Assembly: GCA_025738555.1 (NCBI GenBank)
Contig: JAOVFP010000020.1
Span: 1,922,001 to 1,986,000 of the forward strand
From: Cyathus striatus
Taxonomy: Eukaryota > Basidiomycota > Agaricomycetes > Agaricales > Nidulariaceae
Length of the DNA: 64,000 bases
Reading direction: 5' to 3'
Part shown: positions 1-12,116 of the stretch, one piece after another
Position numbering within the stretch: position 1 is the first letter of the stretch
How the letters are laid out: every line of letters starts with the position of its first letter
Program-made: the position numbers and the translations under genes
The notes under the pieces: model-generated
Told to the model about the DNA's origin: nothing
Database searches by the model: none
Seen by the model: only the letters and a program-made list of their open reading frames with translations

Positions 1-1541
1 GTCGGCAGGAGTCGGCGTGCTGCAATGAACGGATTTCAAATTTTTAACTTCAAGTTTCAACAATCAACTTCACCTTCAAAATGCATCATGCATGAATGAT
101 CAAACTATCAAGAACTGAATTTGATGTAACGTTAGTATGTGGGAAAGCCGGTAAGGATTTCGTTGCTTCTAATTCTATGACGACTGATATGTAAGTAATC
201 GATAAAGCGCGGAGACCTGTGATTTCACAGACTTGCCAAGTATGTGAAAAAAAAAACAGACAGAGACTCATTGCCGACGACCTGACGCAAGTATGGGGAC
301 AGGTATACTTGGTCGTTTATGATTACGTCGGGGTCTCTTGGGGACCACGTCGCTTAGTTGCGTTTTTAATTAGCAGTCGTTAGCATTTACTGATCCCCTT
401 TTTTGATGCCTATTTCCAGCTACTTCTCTGCTTCCTTCTCAGCTCTCGTAGCCGATAGGCAAGGACAAGTTCCTCTTTTTGCAACTTTCTTATGCACGCG
501 GCACAAGTTTTAAAAAGAAAGAAGGTTCCACAACGCAGCGTATGGGCCGAATGAGCTAGGTGACACTGATGTTGAATGAACGTTCTCAACATTATGCATA
601 ATGCAGATTGCGTTTGCGTTACGTCCTTCTAAGATTTAGACATTCACCTGTGATCACTACGGGGAACTCAGGGGCTGGTCTAGTATGTCCCCAATAGAGT
701 CCGTATGTTATTCAGACAGCCGCTGGTAACTTGCTCCTCGGAAGGCGACTATACTTGATGAATGAAATATGTTTGCATATGCCCATTCATCACATACTAG
801 CTCTAGAGTTCCTTCGATTTCCAACAAGCGAAACCTTGGGAACTTGCATCCTCATGTTAAGAAGAAGGTATGGTCCATAGCTTGTGATAAGCATTTACCC
901 CGTAATAACCCGCAACCCGACAAAAATTCTTCTATATTTCAGATAAAGACACTTCCAGAATAGTTCTAACCATAGGGATTAATGAAAATAGTGAAAGACA
1001 AAGGACGATGGGCGGAAGCGCACTAGTATGTTTGACTATTTAGCGTGCAAAGAAATGGGAAATGCGTAGCAAAACTTTGGCAACACACTACTCCCAACGG
1101 CTAGATAGAATTCTTCCGCTTGCATGTTTCTTTACATGAAAGTATCGTCTGACACTCGCACATGCCGATTGTGGGTCCTACGACTAGTTGATTACTGTAA
1201 AGGTGCAATCTTGGGTTTCTCCGTTAGCGCTGACTTTGCGATCCCAGCCTAAAACGGAATCGATCAACCGAGGTATCCTGTCCCTGATCTAATCCTAGTC
1301 CATCAAAAATGGCCGGAAGTCCGATGACGATCTTTCCTAGATTTCGCTACTATCCTCTCATAAGTTATCTCCTAACGTAATTGGTTTGGAGAGTTCTTTC
1401 CACACGTGTACTTGCAGGTACAGAAATCATTAAAAGGATGAGCCACCTGAGCTCTGTACTTCTCAGACATCAAGTCTTAGCCCTCTTATCCAACGACTAA
1501 CTGTACATATTCTTTCCCGGTTTTCTTACGACTTCACGATC
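1..1541. other. Intergenic, no gene recognised
   Basis: All open frames here are 65 codons or shorter and none resembles a known protein or can be extended by plausible introns. The last part before 1542 should hold the promoter of the prenyltransferase gene; I see no clear TATA element. A neighbouring gene could begin to the left of the window. Confidence 0.6.
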
Positions 1542-2985
1542 ATGGGACGTAGCAATGAGACTTCACCACTTCTTCCCCAGAAACACCCTCTCCCCTCAAA
1601 GGAGCTTCAACTCAAGTTCCCTCTTGGATTGGTTTCCGAATCAATACGCCCTTACCTCGAGCTTATCCGATTGGAGAAGGTTGGCTCAACTTTCATACAC
1701 TGTGTACCTTGTTGCTGATGTCTAACTTAAGCCAACTGGGACTATTCTAATGTTCTGGCCCTTTGGTACGTGAATATGTTTGTGAACTTCGGCTTATATT
1801 GATATCCGCTGGAACGTCCTTCAGCCTGGGGCCTTACGATGGCTGCGTATAAGATTAATCTTCCTCTGGAGAAATATGGCAACGACCTTGCAAAATGCAT
1901 CGTTGGCGCATTCATTATGCGTAGCTCTGCTTGCACTATTAATGATATCTTTGACAGAAAGATGGACGCCGGAGTTGGTATGTCCATTCTACTATGCATA
2001 TTGGGTCTATGTTGACGTTGAAATGCAGAGAGGACTAAGAATCGTCCTTTAGCCAGCGGCAGAATCTCAGTACTCGCAGCCACCATTTATTTGATGATTC
2101 AGTACTTGATCGGGACTCTATTTTTCTATTTCACTGTTGACGGCCTTGCGTTCGTGTGTTTCTGCTCTAATTTACTTCAAATGCTAATTTTAGGTACTTC
2201 AGCCTATGGGTTGCCTTATTCCAATTGATTCCGATGTGAGTAATTGAATTCATAAAGTCATTCAGTCCTGTCCTAATATTTAACTTTAGTTTCGCTATTT
2301 ATCCTCTACTTAAACGTGTAACTTATTGGCCCCAGGCCTGGCTTGGGTTTGCTATGAATTTTGGCTTTGTAACAGCCTGGGTATCCTCGACTGGCGGGAT
2401 TGATCTCCCCTTGCTTGGGATTGCCATGCTCGGCTGCTGGTGGTACGTATTGGTTCTAGAATTTAAGGATGCCAAGTTAATTTATTATTTTGACTAGCTG
2501 GACTATGCTTTACGGTATGCAACTCAGTTTTTTTTCGTTGATTCTGGAAAATATTAATCATTTTTCCCTAGATACCATTTATGCTTGTCAGGACATTAAG
2601 GATGATGTAAAGATGGGTGTCCACTCTACAGCCATTCTATTTGGTTCATGGATTAAACCTCTTCTTATGGGGTGCGCCGCAATTTTCGCGACGACATTAG
2701 GAGTCGCGGGATACTTGAATAGTCAAGGTCTCCCCTTCTTCATTGTTTCTGTGGTTGGAACCTGCGTGCACCTTATCTGGCAATTCATGACTGTGAATTT
2801 GGAAGAGCCAGCAAGCTGTTGGAGTAAGTAACCTACTGTTCAAGTTCATGGTCTTAAATTGCTAATAAACCTGTTCTATTTTTTCAGGGAACTTCAACCG
2901 AAACGGTCATCTTGGATGGATTGTCTGGGGTGGCTTGATGATTGACTATGTTTTAAGCCTGGAAATCGTTCAATCTCGATTTTAG
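1542..2985 (+). CDS. UbiA-family polyprenyltransferase, 9 exons, 335 aa
   Basis: Integral-membrane prenyltransferase that would attach a polyprenyl diphosphate to an aromatic acceptor. Exons by eye: 1542-1679, 1732-1765, 1825-1977, 2029-2149, 2194-2235, 2290-2442, 2498-2514, 2572-2823, 2888-2985. They sum to 1,008 nt and end at TAG with every GT-AG junction in phase. Both Asp-rich motifs of the family are present: NDIFDRKMD in exon 3 and YACQDIKDD in exon 8. Other family landmarks are AWGLTMAA, ERTKNRPLASG and YPLLKRVTYWPQ. One exon is only 17 nt. The N-terminus (MGRSNETSPLLPQKHPLPSK) does not look like a mitochondrial presequence, so besides the COQ2 role (4-hydroxybenzoate polyprenyltransferase of ubiquinone synthesis) a meroterpenoid-type UbiA enzyme is possible. 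Family call is firm; substrate is not visible from sequence. No other biosynthetic gene adjoins it. Confidence 0.93.
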
Positions 2986-4418
2986 TCGTAATGAATGATT
3001 TACGATTCACGTATATATAATGTACCAACTATTACGACTTTGGCAGTTTTAAACTGATGTAACAAGTAGTTATTTTAATGCATCTTTTATTTTTCACTGA
3101 CGGCCAGCTGCATTGCATGGAATTACAATACAAATCACCGATACGTATAAGTGAAAATAAAGAAATGCCAAGATTTATATTAGCTCTCTAAAGACGCGCT
3201 TTTAAATGTCTTGAATACCGGGATTGGCAGTCAATGTCGCCAGCTAGTTGGCAGTCTATCCAAAATCTATCGTCGGATCAATATACCTAACTGATTAAAC
3301 TGAGGTTTAAATTTGATTTAAATTCGACATACGTGAGTTTGAGAACATGAAAACTCGGATACCAAGCAGCGACCGAGCCCTTACAAGGGGTTTTTGACCA
3401 AATGTATGTACAAGACGACATTTATAGCTGTACTTCAGTAGTAATATATCCTATAATACTATTCCTACTGCATTCACTCAAATCTGTGAGGTCCTCAGTC
3501 GTATTACTTTAAAAGGCAAGTAAAGCGCTTCTTCATAAGAAATTTACGGACCGGTTTCATGCGAGTCCAACGCGAGTCTTATGTCAGATGCAGAGCAATC
3601 ACACTATTTTTTGATATCACTACCATCGCGTGGAAGAATATATGATAGATTTAGCAAGACCTCAACACTACTTATTAACTACGTTGTAATTACCGGAGAG
3701 TAGCGGTATGATCAAGATATCGGACTTAACTGGTCTTATAAGGGTTTTAGACCTATTACCCTCACTTATCAAAGATTTATACTTACCAAGCTTTATTGTA
3801 TGCACCCCGTCGGGATTCTAAATATCGGGATTTAGCATGAGGGCCGCTGATGGGAGATGGCAGGGAGAACGATAACCTGACGTATGTCGGTTCTCGGGTA
3901 CTATTACAAGTATTAAGATATTACTATTGATTTGAGTCTGACCACCGAGACAAGTTCGAGACAAGCTCTGGGAAAAATATCCCAAAAGCTAGACTTTGCC
4001 ACATCATGTAAAGTTCTCTTTTTAAATTTGAATGAGTCGTTACGTTCATAGTACTTACATACTCTGATCACTGTCTTTATGTACACAGCCTCTGAAAGTG
4101 ACCGATTCCGAATTTGACTTAATTTGTGGAGTTCAACACACGTTACTTAGCTGAAGCTGATTGAGTGAAGTGACTAACTCAAGTCTCAGGTTTGCATCGA
4201 ATCCAGCCAAAATCCAACTTGCTGACTCAGTACTCGACATTGAAGTCCAAAAGCCTTTAATCCAAACTTGAGTAAATAAATACATGCAAATGTGCTATGA
4301 TATCCGAGTATGGGAAATCCGTACAGCAACACCAAAGTAACACAGTACAGTACCGAGTAACATTGTCAGAAGTCCAGTGATCGTCTGTGTAACTGATGAG
4401 TAAATCCAAAACCGTGTC
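2986..4418. other. Intergenic, AT-rich, no gene recognised
   Basis: Lies between the 3' ends of the prenyltransferase and the FHA-protein gene, which converge. No open frame of note on either strand and no repeat structure that I can see. Confidence 0.6.
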
Positions 4419-7400
4419 CTACGTCGCTTTCACTTTTCGCGTCGATCTCATAACTCTCCCTCGCCCCGCGGGATTCTTTTCCGGCTCCTCAACTTCTTCC
4501 TTAATTTGTGCAGCCGGAGCCTTAGTCGCCCTTGTGCTTCTCGATACGCGGACTTTAACTGCTGCGACACCCTCAGGCTCTGCCGGTGAGCTTTTCCCGG
4601 AGGTTGACCTTGACCTTGGTGCATTCTCCTTATCTACTTCAGTGCTAGAGGATGCTACAGGCACTGTGGCTGGTGCTTTACGAGGCAGCTTAGACTTCGT
4701 GGCCGTGGCTGGTATCTTGGTTGCTACCGTCGATCGTGTCGCTGTAGCAGATCGACTCCTTCCAGCTCTCGTGGCGGGAGGGGCGTCTTCTTCCGGCTCT
4801 TCTTTGACAGGTGCCTTTTTCTTCCCTCGCGCCTTGGCAGTAGGCACGACCTCTTCCTCCATTACACCAATGGAATCCAGAGGATCGTCGTCATCGTCCA
4901 CTGGTATAGGTTCAACCTCAGCCACTTTCGACTTAGCCGTGCGGGTTTTCCTGGCAGGAACACTCTTAAGAACCGTATCTTTCGGAATGGGGAGCTGGGT
5001 AGGTTTGACTGGCTCAGATGCAGGCGTAGCAGCAGGCTTGCGACCTCGTCGGGATGGAGCAGCCACAGGGGTTACTTCAGCTGACTCCATGGATTCAGGT
5101 TCCTCTTTCACCGCTGGTTTTCTACCTCTTCTGGCGGGTGCCTTCTCTTCCTTGGGAGGTTCCGCGGGCTCAGCAGTACCTTTACGACCGCGGGGTGTAG
5201 TAGTCGGCGCAACGATCTCTGACTCTACAGCGGCTTTCTTTCCACGCTTATCGGGTGCAGGAACTGGTGCTTGCGGAGGATCCTCGGGTTCGGCAGTAGC
5301 TTTACGAGTACGACGGGCGGGAGCCTTGACAGGTGCTGGTTCAGAACTAGCCTCTTCAATCACTTCAAGATCCCCTGCATGAGTTTGTTCCTCCTCGGCT
5401 GCAGAAGGCTCCTCGTGCTGAACTTGTGGGGTACGGGAACGAGAGCGCTGACTCTTTTGTCTTGTGCTTGTCCTCAACCGAGAAGTGTCCTGTTATTGTT
5501 ATCAGAAATACGTACAATACAAACTTAACAAAGCATATTCTTACCTCTTCTGGTTGCTCGGGCTCCTCAGCAATCACATCTTCTTGGACGTTCAAAGCTG
5601 CAGGTCGGGGAGACTTCGAACGAAGACGTGGTGTCGTTCTTTTCGATGTCGACTGCGAGCTAAGCGTAAGCATGCAACAAAACAAAAAATCAGACCAATC
5701 AACATACAGCCTCTTTTTCTTCAGGTACCTCAAGGGCAGGAGATTTCTTGACTCTCAAGCGCCTTCCAGTCGCACGAGGGACAGGGGCCTCTTCGTCCAC
5801 TTCAATATGTTCCTCTACCTTGGGGGTAGGCTCCACAACAACCGTCGGAACGATATCGACATCATTGTCTTCCTTCATGGCATCTTCATCGCCGCTTTCA
5901 GCCTGCGAGCCCCCAGCCTTCTCAAGGACGACGATGCTCTGCCTCCTCACAAATGTCTCATCGCGAGCTCCAGGCCTCAACAACGAGAACGGCTTTTCAT
6001 ACGAAGGGCTGTTTTCTTTATCATCATCCGCCTCATCCATAGCCATAGGCTCGTCCTGCTCTTCCTTGTCATCATCCTCTTTCACATCGTCCATAACGAC
6101 GTCCGCAACGGGAGTCTTCGGAGCGAAAAGCGCACGCGGGATCGGAGTATGGTCCTCGTCTTTAGTCTCGGGCTCCTTATCAGCTCTAGGAGTAGCAACC
6201 AAGCCTCCAGGAGCAGCTACGCTTCTCCTCCTCTTCATTCCCTCCACAGTCTCTTTCATGCGCTCAAGGAGACTCCGAGTATCCACATCATCATCGTCAC
6301 TTCCAGGGTGGCCAGGTGTGAAAGAAGAGCCACGAACTGGCGAACTGCTGCCCAAGAATGGGTTCTCGTCGTTATCCTTCGATCCAACTTTGGCAGGGGA
6401 CATTGAAGGGCGGTAGAATACAGGTTTGCCTTTGGATGGTGTCATCCCCGGTACACCACCACCGAAGAAGTTGTCGGGTTGGCGAACGGCGCTGCGGCGG
6501 CGTTCTTGGATAGCCTATCAACAGAGAAACATTAGTAACTCAAATCCTAGAAGAATAAAATCACAAACCTTCTTCTCCTCCTCACTAAGCGTAGGTCTCC
6601 CCACATTCCTCGTAGGCGAAGTCTGACGATCAGCGGCAGCAGACGATTGTGCCTGCGTCCCGTTCTTCAAAGGAACCACAATATCTTTCACTTTCCAAGG
6701 CTCCTCGACACGCACACGCTGCGGGCCATATCCAAGCGACATCCTCGCCTGCGAAGGCGCAAGTGTACGAAGTTGATGCTGAGTAAGAGGCGGGAACATC
6801 TGGCGCTGGCCTGCATTTACTGGTTGGGGAGTCATGAATGATCCCAGCGCGCGACGGACGGGGGTCCCCTGAGGCGCAGAACGAGAGACGAGGGAAGCAG
6901 GTTCTTCGTTTGCTTCTTCGCCTTCGTCTTCTTCTGAATAGGAGACGTCATGAGCATCTTCATCGTCGGAAGGACCAGGCTCGGTACCTTGAGACTCGGG
7001 GTTAAGCTGATGTGCACCTTCAGAGTCTGATTCAGATTCAGATGAAGAACCTGGTTCTTGAGAAGGACCCTATAGTAAAAATTAGTAAGATCTTCAATTA
7101 CAATAGGTATATTGCGAACCTCTTCTTTGCCAGGGCTCAAACTCCTAAACGGCCAAAGCTTCTCCAGATTCTCCAAACTCTTCCTAAACAGCGACTTCTG
7201 CTGATAAAATGGCTTCCTATCGCCTTCATCCTTGAGCTTCTCCTGGTACTCATCCTGCTCGTCCTCGTCGTCATGCTCCCCTTCCTCTTCATCATCGCTG
7301 TAATACTCATTGTCATCTTCGTGCCGCCGCTCAGGTTCATCCACGTCCATATCATCTTCACTATCGCTCATCTCCTCCAACCTCTGCTCAAGCCTCCTTA

Positions 7401-8529
7401 ACCTCTCCTCATCTTCTTCCTCACTCTCTTCTCCAACAGCAACAGCCTGCTCAAGCACCTCCATTTCTTCCTCGTGCTCCTCCCTCTCTCGCTCCGCTCG
7501 GATAACGGCTCGTTGCGCACTGCGAATGAGAACAGCACGGTGCAATGTATTTCTGGACTGCGAACGCCTCCTGGGCGTCTGCGGGGGTTCTTGGTAATGT
7601 ACCTGAGGTCTCGGTTGGTGCACTACAACCTGCGGACCTTGAGACAGCTCGACATCTTCTAAGATGACGAGGTCTCGTTCTTCTTCGACTACACGGGGGC
7701 AGTTTCCATCCACCAGGATGATGGATTCTTCTTCATCTTCTTCGTCTCCGCTATTGTGCGAGACGGGAAGGCGAGAGAGAGCGGAAGGCTTAGTTGGGCT
7801 CTTGAAGGTGTTCTTGAGGGGGCTCTTGAGGATGCGAAGGTTTTCTCTGGGGTCGTTGGATGGTCGCGGTGAGAAGACTTGCGCTGAGTGGATCATTGAG
7901 AGCCGGAGAGAGCGGTTGTTAGGGCCTGGAAACAGTTTCAAGTTAGTTTATCGTTGGAACATCGAAAGGCACAAGATAGAAAAGAAAGGACGAATGGTAG
8001 GGAAGGTAGACAGCGTAGATACAAGAGCATGTGTCCGTAATCCACTTTGCAGAAATCAATGAAAGCGACATACGCGGGGGCGTAGAGAGTAACATGGCTC
8101 GCATGTCTTTAGGTGGATATGAGAAGCGGAATCGTTTCTGGTGGATTTCGATCTCAGAGTTATTCATCAAAGGAACCATGGTCGATGATCCTGACGATGT
8201 TTTGCTAGGGTAAACTTGGCAGCCGTCGACAAGAAGCCCTGTAGGGCCTAATACAACGAGAAACGCCTGACAATGAGAAGTGGCTTGAGCACCTCACTAT
8301 CCAGATCAAAAGTGATTCCCAGACGTACCTTGCGTTCCTCGAACACAATTTTACAGTGAACAAGGCTGACGTCTGGGTAATACAGTCGAACGCTGCAGCT
8401 TGGATCCCTTCCAAAGGTGAGTTCTTCAGAGTCGATACCGAATGCGGTGACGACTGTGTTGGGTTCGTTTCGCTTTAAGAGGCTGATAGTGCCATAGTGG
8501 CCCACTGTGCTAAATCCTGAGGTATCCAT
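4419..8529 (-). CDS. FHA-domain chromatin-type protein, 7 exons, 1,228 aa
   Basis: Exons: 8529-8329, 8266-8074, 7925-7120, 7069-6569, 6514-5708, 5652-5545, 5489-4419; 3,687 nt, all junctions in phase. Residues about 15-125 form an FHA phosphothreonine-binding domain: FGRDPSCSVRL, then S-L-V-H in place of the usual SxxH, and LVDGC where most FHA domains have xNG. The rest is low-complexity and acidic, with at least eight full CDK consensus sites S/T-P-x-K/R (SPLK, SPTK, SPGK, TPVR, SPTR, TPSK, SPAK, SPVR). The last 350 residues repeat RGRK/RRGRKP-like, AT-hook-like blocks separated by Glu/Pro/Ala stretches. No BRCT, kinase or RING is visible. An N-terminal FHA with a long CDK-site-rich, DNA-binding-like tail is the layout of vertebrate Ki-67; that link is inference. 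I found no clear RVxF phosphatase-docking motif. The gene converges on the prenyltransferase gene. Confidence 0.88.
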
Positions 8530-9064
8530 GGTTGTGGTATTCCGGGGAGGAAGGGGGAGGGGGAGGACAGCAGGCCAGGACGGAGGATGTTGTTGTTCAA
8601 GTTCAAGTTCGGGTCATGATCAAGTTCAACCACGCGAATGATCTCCGACAATCACGTGACCGACGCGCTCAATTTGCTCGCCGTATCCTCGGCTACTCGG
8701 CATTCCAGATATTTTCTCGCGCCCAGGAAAGTTTGAGTCCTGTTGTCTGACACCATCATCACGCTGTCGCTGTAATTAGAATCCATGGTCCTTTATTACT
8801 TATCCACCCAGCCCCCGCAAGGGAAAACGTAAAGTGCTTTGAGGTGCCACCTTCGAGCCCAGGATCCCAACGTAATCCACTGATACACCAGGCCTGTGAA
8901 ACGACACCTCGCTCCACCCTTCTATTGATTCAAGTACTTTTACGCTTTTTTGTGCCAACCTCATAGGTAATCCAGTTATGGGAAAGGTATGGTCCCAGAA
9001 TTCATCTTTACATGTCACAAGCGTACTTAACTACCGCTGCCAGTCATACTGATTGTTATTATAT
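8530..9064. other. Intergenic, probable promoter of FHA gene plus F-box 3' flank
   Basis: The part next to 8530 should carry the promoter of the FHA gene. The part from about 8870 to 9060 resembles 10670-10850, the 3' flank of the neighbouring F-box paralogue, so the duplication unit includes downstream DNA. Confidence 0.5.
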
Positions 9065-10312
9065 TCAGACTTTTATAAGGCCCCTTTCATATGTCATCGG
9101 TAGAAACCCCTTGATATGTTCCATCTTGAACCTCGCCGACCACAGCATCATCCGCGCCCCCTTTGCCATCCCGGTACCACGCGTAAGCGTAAAACGCACT
9201 TCCTGCAGCTTTGGAAATAGTGGTCCTGTTAACAGCACGTCTAAGTCATCAGGCTGCGTGGGGGCCGGAGTTGAATTGGTTCTGGTGTTGGGTCGGTACT
9301 CAATTATAATTTCTTCTACTTCATTGTCTTTGCATGCTCTGGAGAGAATTTCTCTGGCATACTCCAGTGGTGAGTTGTCAAAATGGAAATCTGCGGACAA
9401 TTTGATTGTTCGAAGATGAATAAGACCGCCTATATCGAGCTTCGACACATCATCGTCTGGAAAACAGGTGTTAATAGTCAGTATAACACTTATCATTGAG
9501 AGGGTGTCACCATCCCAGAGAAATGCTAGTGGAAACTCAAGTGTGGTCAGTGTGTTCCTGTGTTTAGTTATCATGGTAGGAGCTATGGCCATCATGATGT
9601 CCATAGCAGAAGGACAGGGCGGGATCATTAATTTCTCCAACTTGCAAGAAGGTGGTAGGAGCTTATCCACTAGAGGTATTATATCCTTGACATCTACGAT
9701 TTTAAATATAGTAAAACTTTTAAGGGAGCGATCCTGTGGCTTGGTAAGTAGTTGTTGTACTACTTTCATTGTTTCGTCGTCAGGGTGGTCACTTTGGAAA
9801 CAAGCACGGTCTGACAGAGTCAGGGAAGGTATACAAACAAAACACTTTGCCAGACCGATTGGCATGTCATCGATTGCGCAGAGCTCGAGTTGTTCGAGAG
9901 AAGGCATCAAGAAAATGGAAACTAATGTCTGTTTCAAATCTGCTGTAAATTTCGGCCAACTAGCATATCCAAATGTAAAGGCGGTGATATTTGTAAACAT
10001 GCTGAGCATAGTGGGGAACCCATGGTGATTCAAAATTTCACAAGAATTAAAGCCACTGTACTTGAATTCACGGACGTATAGTGAGAGCTCTGGAGACGAG
10101 AGCAATAAATCATGAATGCAAACATATTCGTCGAGTGATTCCCTGTATCCATAGCCCAAAGTGATTGAATGGAAAAGGCGGCGGCGCGATGCTCGCGAGA
10201 AGTCACTATTAACTAAAGCGCATGCTTTAAGAGATCGAATGTCATCAGCGTCAATTTCGTTGACTATAGCTCCAACGATTTCAGGAGGGATAATAATTCG
10301 CCGGGCTGTCAT
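9065..10312 (-). CDS. F-box protein, paralogue 1, 397 aa
   Basis: Probable substrate-recognition subunit of an SCF ubiquitin ligase. The N-terminal 45 residues fit an F-box: IPPEIVGAIVNEI, SLKACALV, then SRASRRRLFHSITL. The rest is the leucine-rich, repeat-poor tail common in Agaricomycete F-box families. The whole span is open, but paralogues show an intron at the same place; here it would be 9457-9510 (54 nt, GTGACA to CCAG), giving exons 10312-9511 and 9456-9065. Because 54 is a multiple of three, retention would add 18 residues without a stop. Start chosen by alignment with the other two intact copies. It lies in tandem with paralogue 2, 540 bp away, same orientation. Confidence 0.82.
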   Translation of the reverse strand: MTARRIIIPPEIVGAIVNEIDADDIRSLKACALVNSDFSRASRRRLFHSITLGYGYRESLDEYVCIHDLLLSSPELSLYVREFKYSGFNSCEILNHHGFPTMLSMFTNITAFTFGYASWPKFTADLKQTLVSIFLMPSLEQLELCAIDDMPIGLAKCFVCIPSLTLSDRACFQSDHPDDETMKVVQQLLTKPQDRSLKSFTIFKIVDVKDIIPLVDKLLPPSCKLEKLMIPPCPSAMDIMMAIAPTMITKHRNTLTTLEFPLAFLWDGDTLSMISVILTINTCFPDDDVSKLDIGGLIHLRTIKLSADFHFDNSPLEYAREILSRACKDNEVEEIIIEYRPNTRTNSTPAPTQPDDLDVLLTGPLFPKLQEVRFTLTRGTGMAKGARMMLWSARFKMEHIKGFLPMTYERGLIKV

Positions 10313-10720
10313 AACTTAGCCTAGGAAGTTTTGGAACTGCAACAAGCTATGAGAGTTTATCAGTACATGATAAAATCATATATTTCTCACAGTAAATTTG
10401 ACGTTGATTTGAAGTTTTGGCTACTGGCCGTAGAACTTGTAAATATCTTGAATAGAAGTCTTTGGGAACCTGTAAGAAGCAATGTAATAGGTGACACATT
10501 GAACAGCCATCGCTTATAAGCCTTTTATAATAGCACTATCTATTAATACATAGTAGTCTACAGCCTATATTAGTAAACGATAGTCGTCAGGGCACTGTCA
10601 TCAAATTCTTTCCAGAATACTGGTCGCCGTGTACAAGCATTTTCTGAGGATAGATTCCGAGTCTACACTAAACACTAGGCACTATGAAACGACAGCTCTT
10701 CTATCGATTGACCTGATCAA
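10313..10720 (-). promoter_or_regulatory. Upstream block conserved among the F-box paralogues
   Basis: About 400 bp upstream of this F-box gene are recognisably shared with the regions upstream of the other copies (12117-12450, 35445-35720, 51467-51740). The best-conserved part holds CTTATAAG (10513-10520), a TATA-like palindrome about 200 bp upstream of the ATG, preceded by a shared GGTGACACATTGAAC-like stretch. Promoter function is inferred from position and conservation only. Confidence 0.45.
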
Positions 10721-10855
10721 AAGTAAGTGATTTACACTGTTTCCGTGCCATCCTCGTAGGCTATCTTTGACTAGTGATGAGAAAAGTATGGTCTTAAGTC
10801 GTCTTTACATGTTGTAAGCTGCAGGCAATTGTCCACTAGTGCATAGCTACTATTA

Positions 10856-12116
10856 CTAGTCATTGGCATACTGTATAAAGCCCCTTTCATACGCCATCGG
10901 TAAAAATCCTTTGATATGTTCGATCTTCAACCTCGCCGACCACAGCTTTAACCGCGTCCCCTTTGCGAGCCTGCTACCACGCGTTAGCGTAAGACGCACT
11001 TCCTGCAGACCTGAGAATAGTGGTCCTGTCAGGAGCGTGTCTAAGTTATCAGGCTGCGCGGGGACTGGGGCTGAATTGGTTCTGGTGTTGGGTCTGTATT
11101 CAATTATTATTTCTTTTAGTTCATTATCTTTGGACGCTTTGGAGAGAATTTCTCTGGAAAAATCCAGCGGTGAGTCGTCCCAATGGAAATTTGCGAACAA
11201 TATGATTGTACGAAGATGAATAAGACCGCTTATATCGAGCTTCGATAAAACGACTGGCAGACAATTTTTAATAGTCAATATACCGCTTACTTATTATTGA
11301 GAAGATGTCACCTTTCCAGTGAGATATCTGTGGAAGCTCGAGTGTGATCAGCGTGTTCCTGTGTTTTGTTATCAAGCTGGGAGCTATGTCTATGACGTCC
11401 TCAACTGAATAACAGCCCGAAATTATTAACTTCTCCAATTTGCAGAAAGGTGGTCGGAGCTCATCCAGTAGAGGTCTTATACTCCCAATATCTATGATTT
11501 TACCTATGGTAATACTTTTAAGGAAGCGACCATCTGGCTCGGCAAATAGTAGTTGTGGTGACACCAGTGTCATGGTTTCGTTGTCAGGATGATTATTTCG
11601 GAAGCTGGAATCACCAGAGAGCGTCACAGAGGGTATGCGAGTAAAACACCTTGCCAAACTGATTGGCATGTCACAGATTTTGTAGAGCTCGAGTTGTTTA
11701 AGAGAATGCATCAAGAAAATCGAAACCAATGCTTGTTTCAAATCTTCTGTAAACTCCGGCCAACTAGCAAATGCAAATGCAAATGCAATGACATTTGGAA
11801 ACATACTAAGCATGGTGGGGAGCCCAGGGTGATTTAGAATTTGACAACCAACAGAGCCACTATAGTCGAATTCATGGACATATAGTGCAAGCTCTGGGGA
11901 TGATAGAAATGCATCACGAAGGCAAACATATCTTTCGAGTGATTCTTTGTAGCATCCCTGGTTCAAAGTGACTGAATGGAAAATGCGGCGACGCGACACT
12001 TGCGAGAAGTCACTACGAACTAAAGCGCATGCTTTAAGAGATCGAATGTCATTAGCGTCAATTTTATTGATGATAGCTTCAACGATTTCAGGAGGGATAT
12101 TAATTGGGGCTGCCAT
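10856..12116 (-). CDS. F-box protein, paralogue 2, 400 aa
   Basis: Close relative of the gene at 9065-10312, with the same F-box start (MAAPINIPPEIVEAIINKI) and tail. Read straight, the frame stops at 11268, but removing 11254-11311 (58 nt, GTGACATC to GCCAG, phase 1) joins 12116-11312 to 11253-10856 and gives 1,203 nt in frame to the stop. The intron sits where the paralogues have theirs, while its length differs (54, 58 and 61 nt), which is what an intron would do and a coding stretch would not. I therefore treat the gene as intact. Likely role: SCF adaptor of unknown target. Confidence 0.85.

Noticed and set aside
4396..7662. Several long plus-strand frames (up to 328 codons) opposite the FHA gene
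   Set aside because: They mirror a low-complexity Ser/Arg/Glu-rich coding strand; composition is repetitive and exon junctions fit only the minus strand.
11268..11311. F-box paralogue 2 as a pseudogene because of a stop
   Set aside because: A 58-nt intron at the position shared by paralogues removes the stop and keeps frame.
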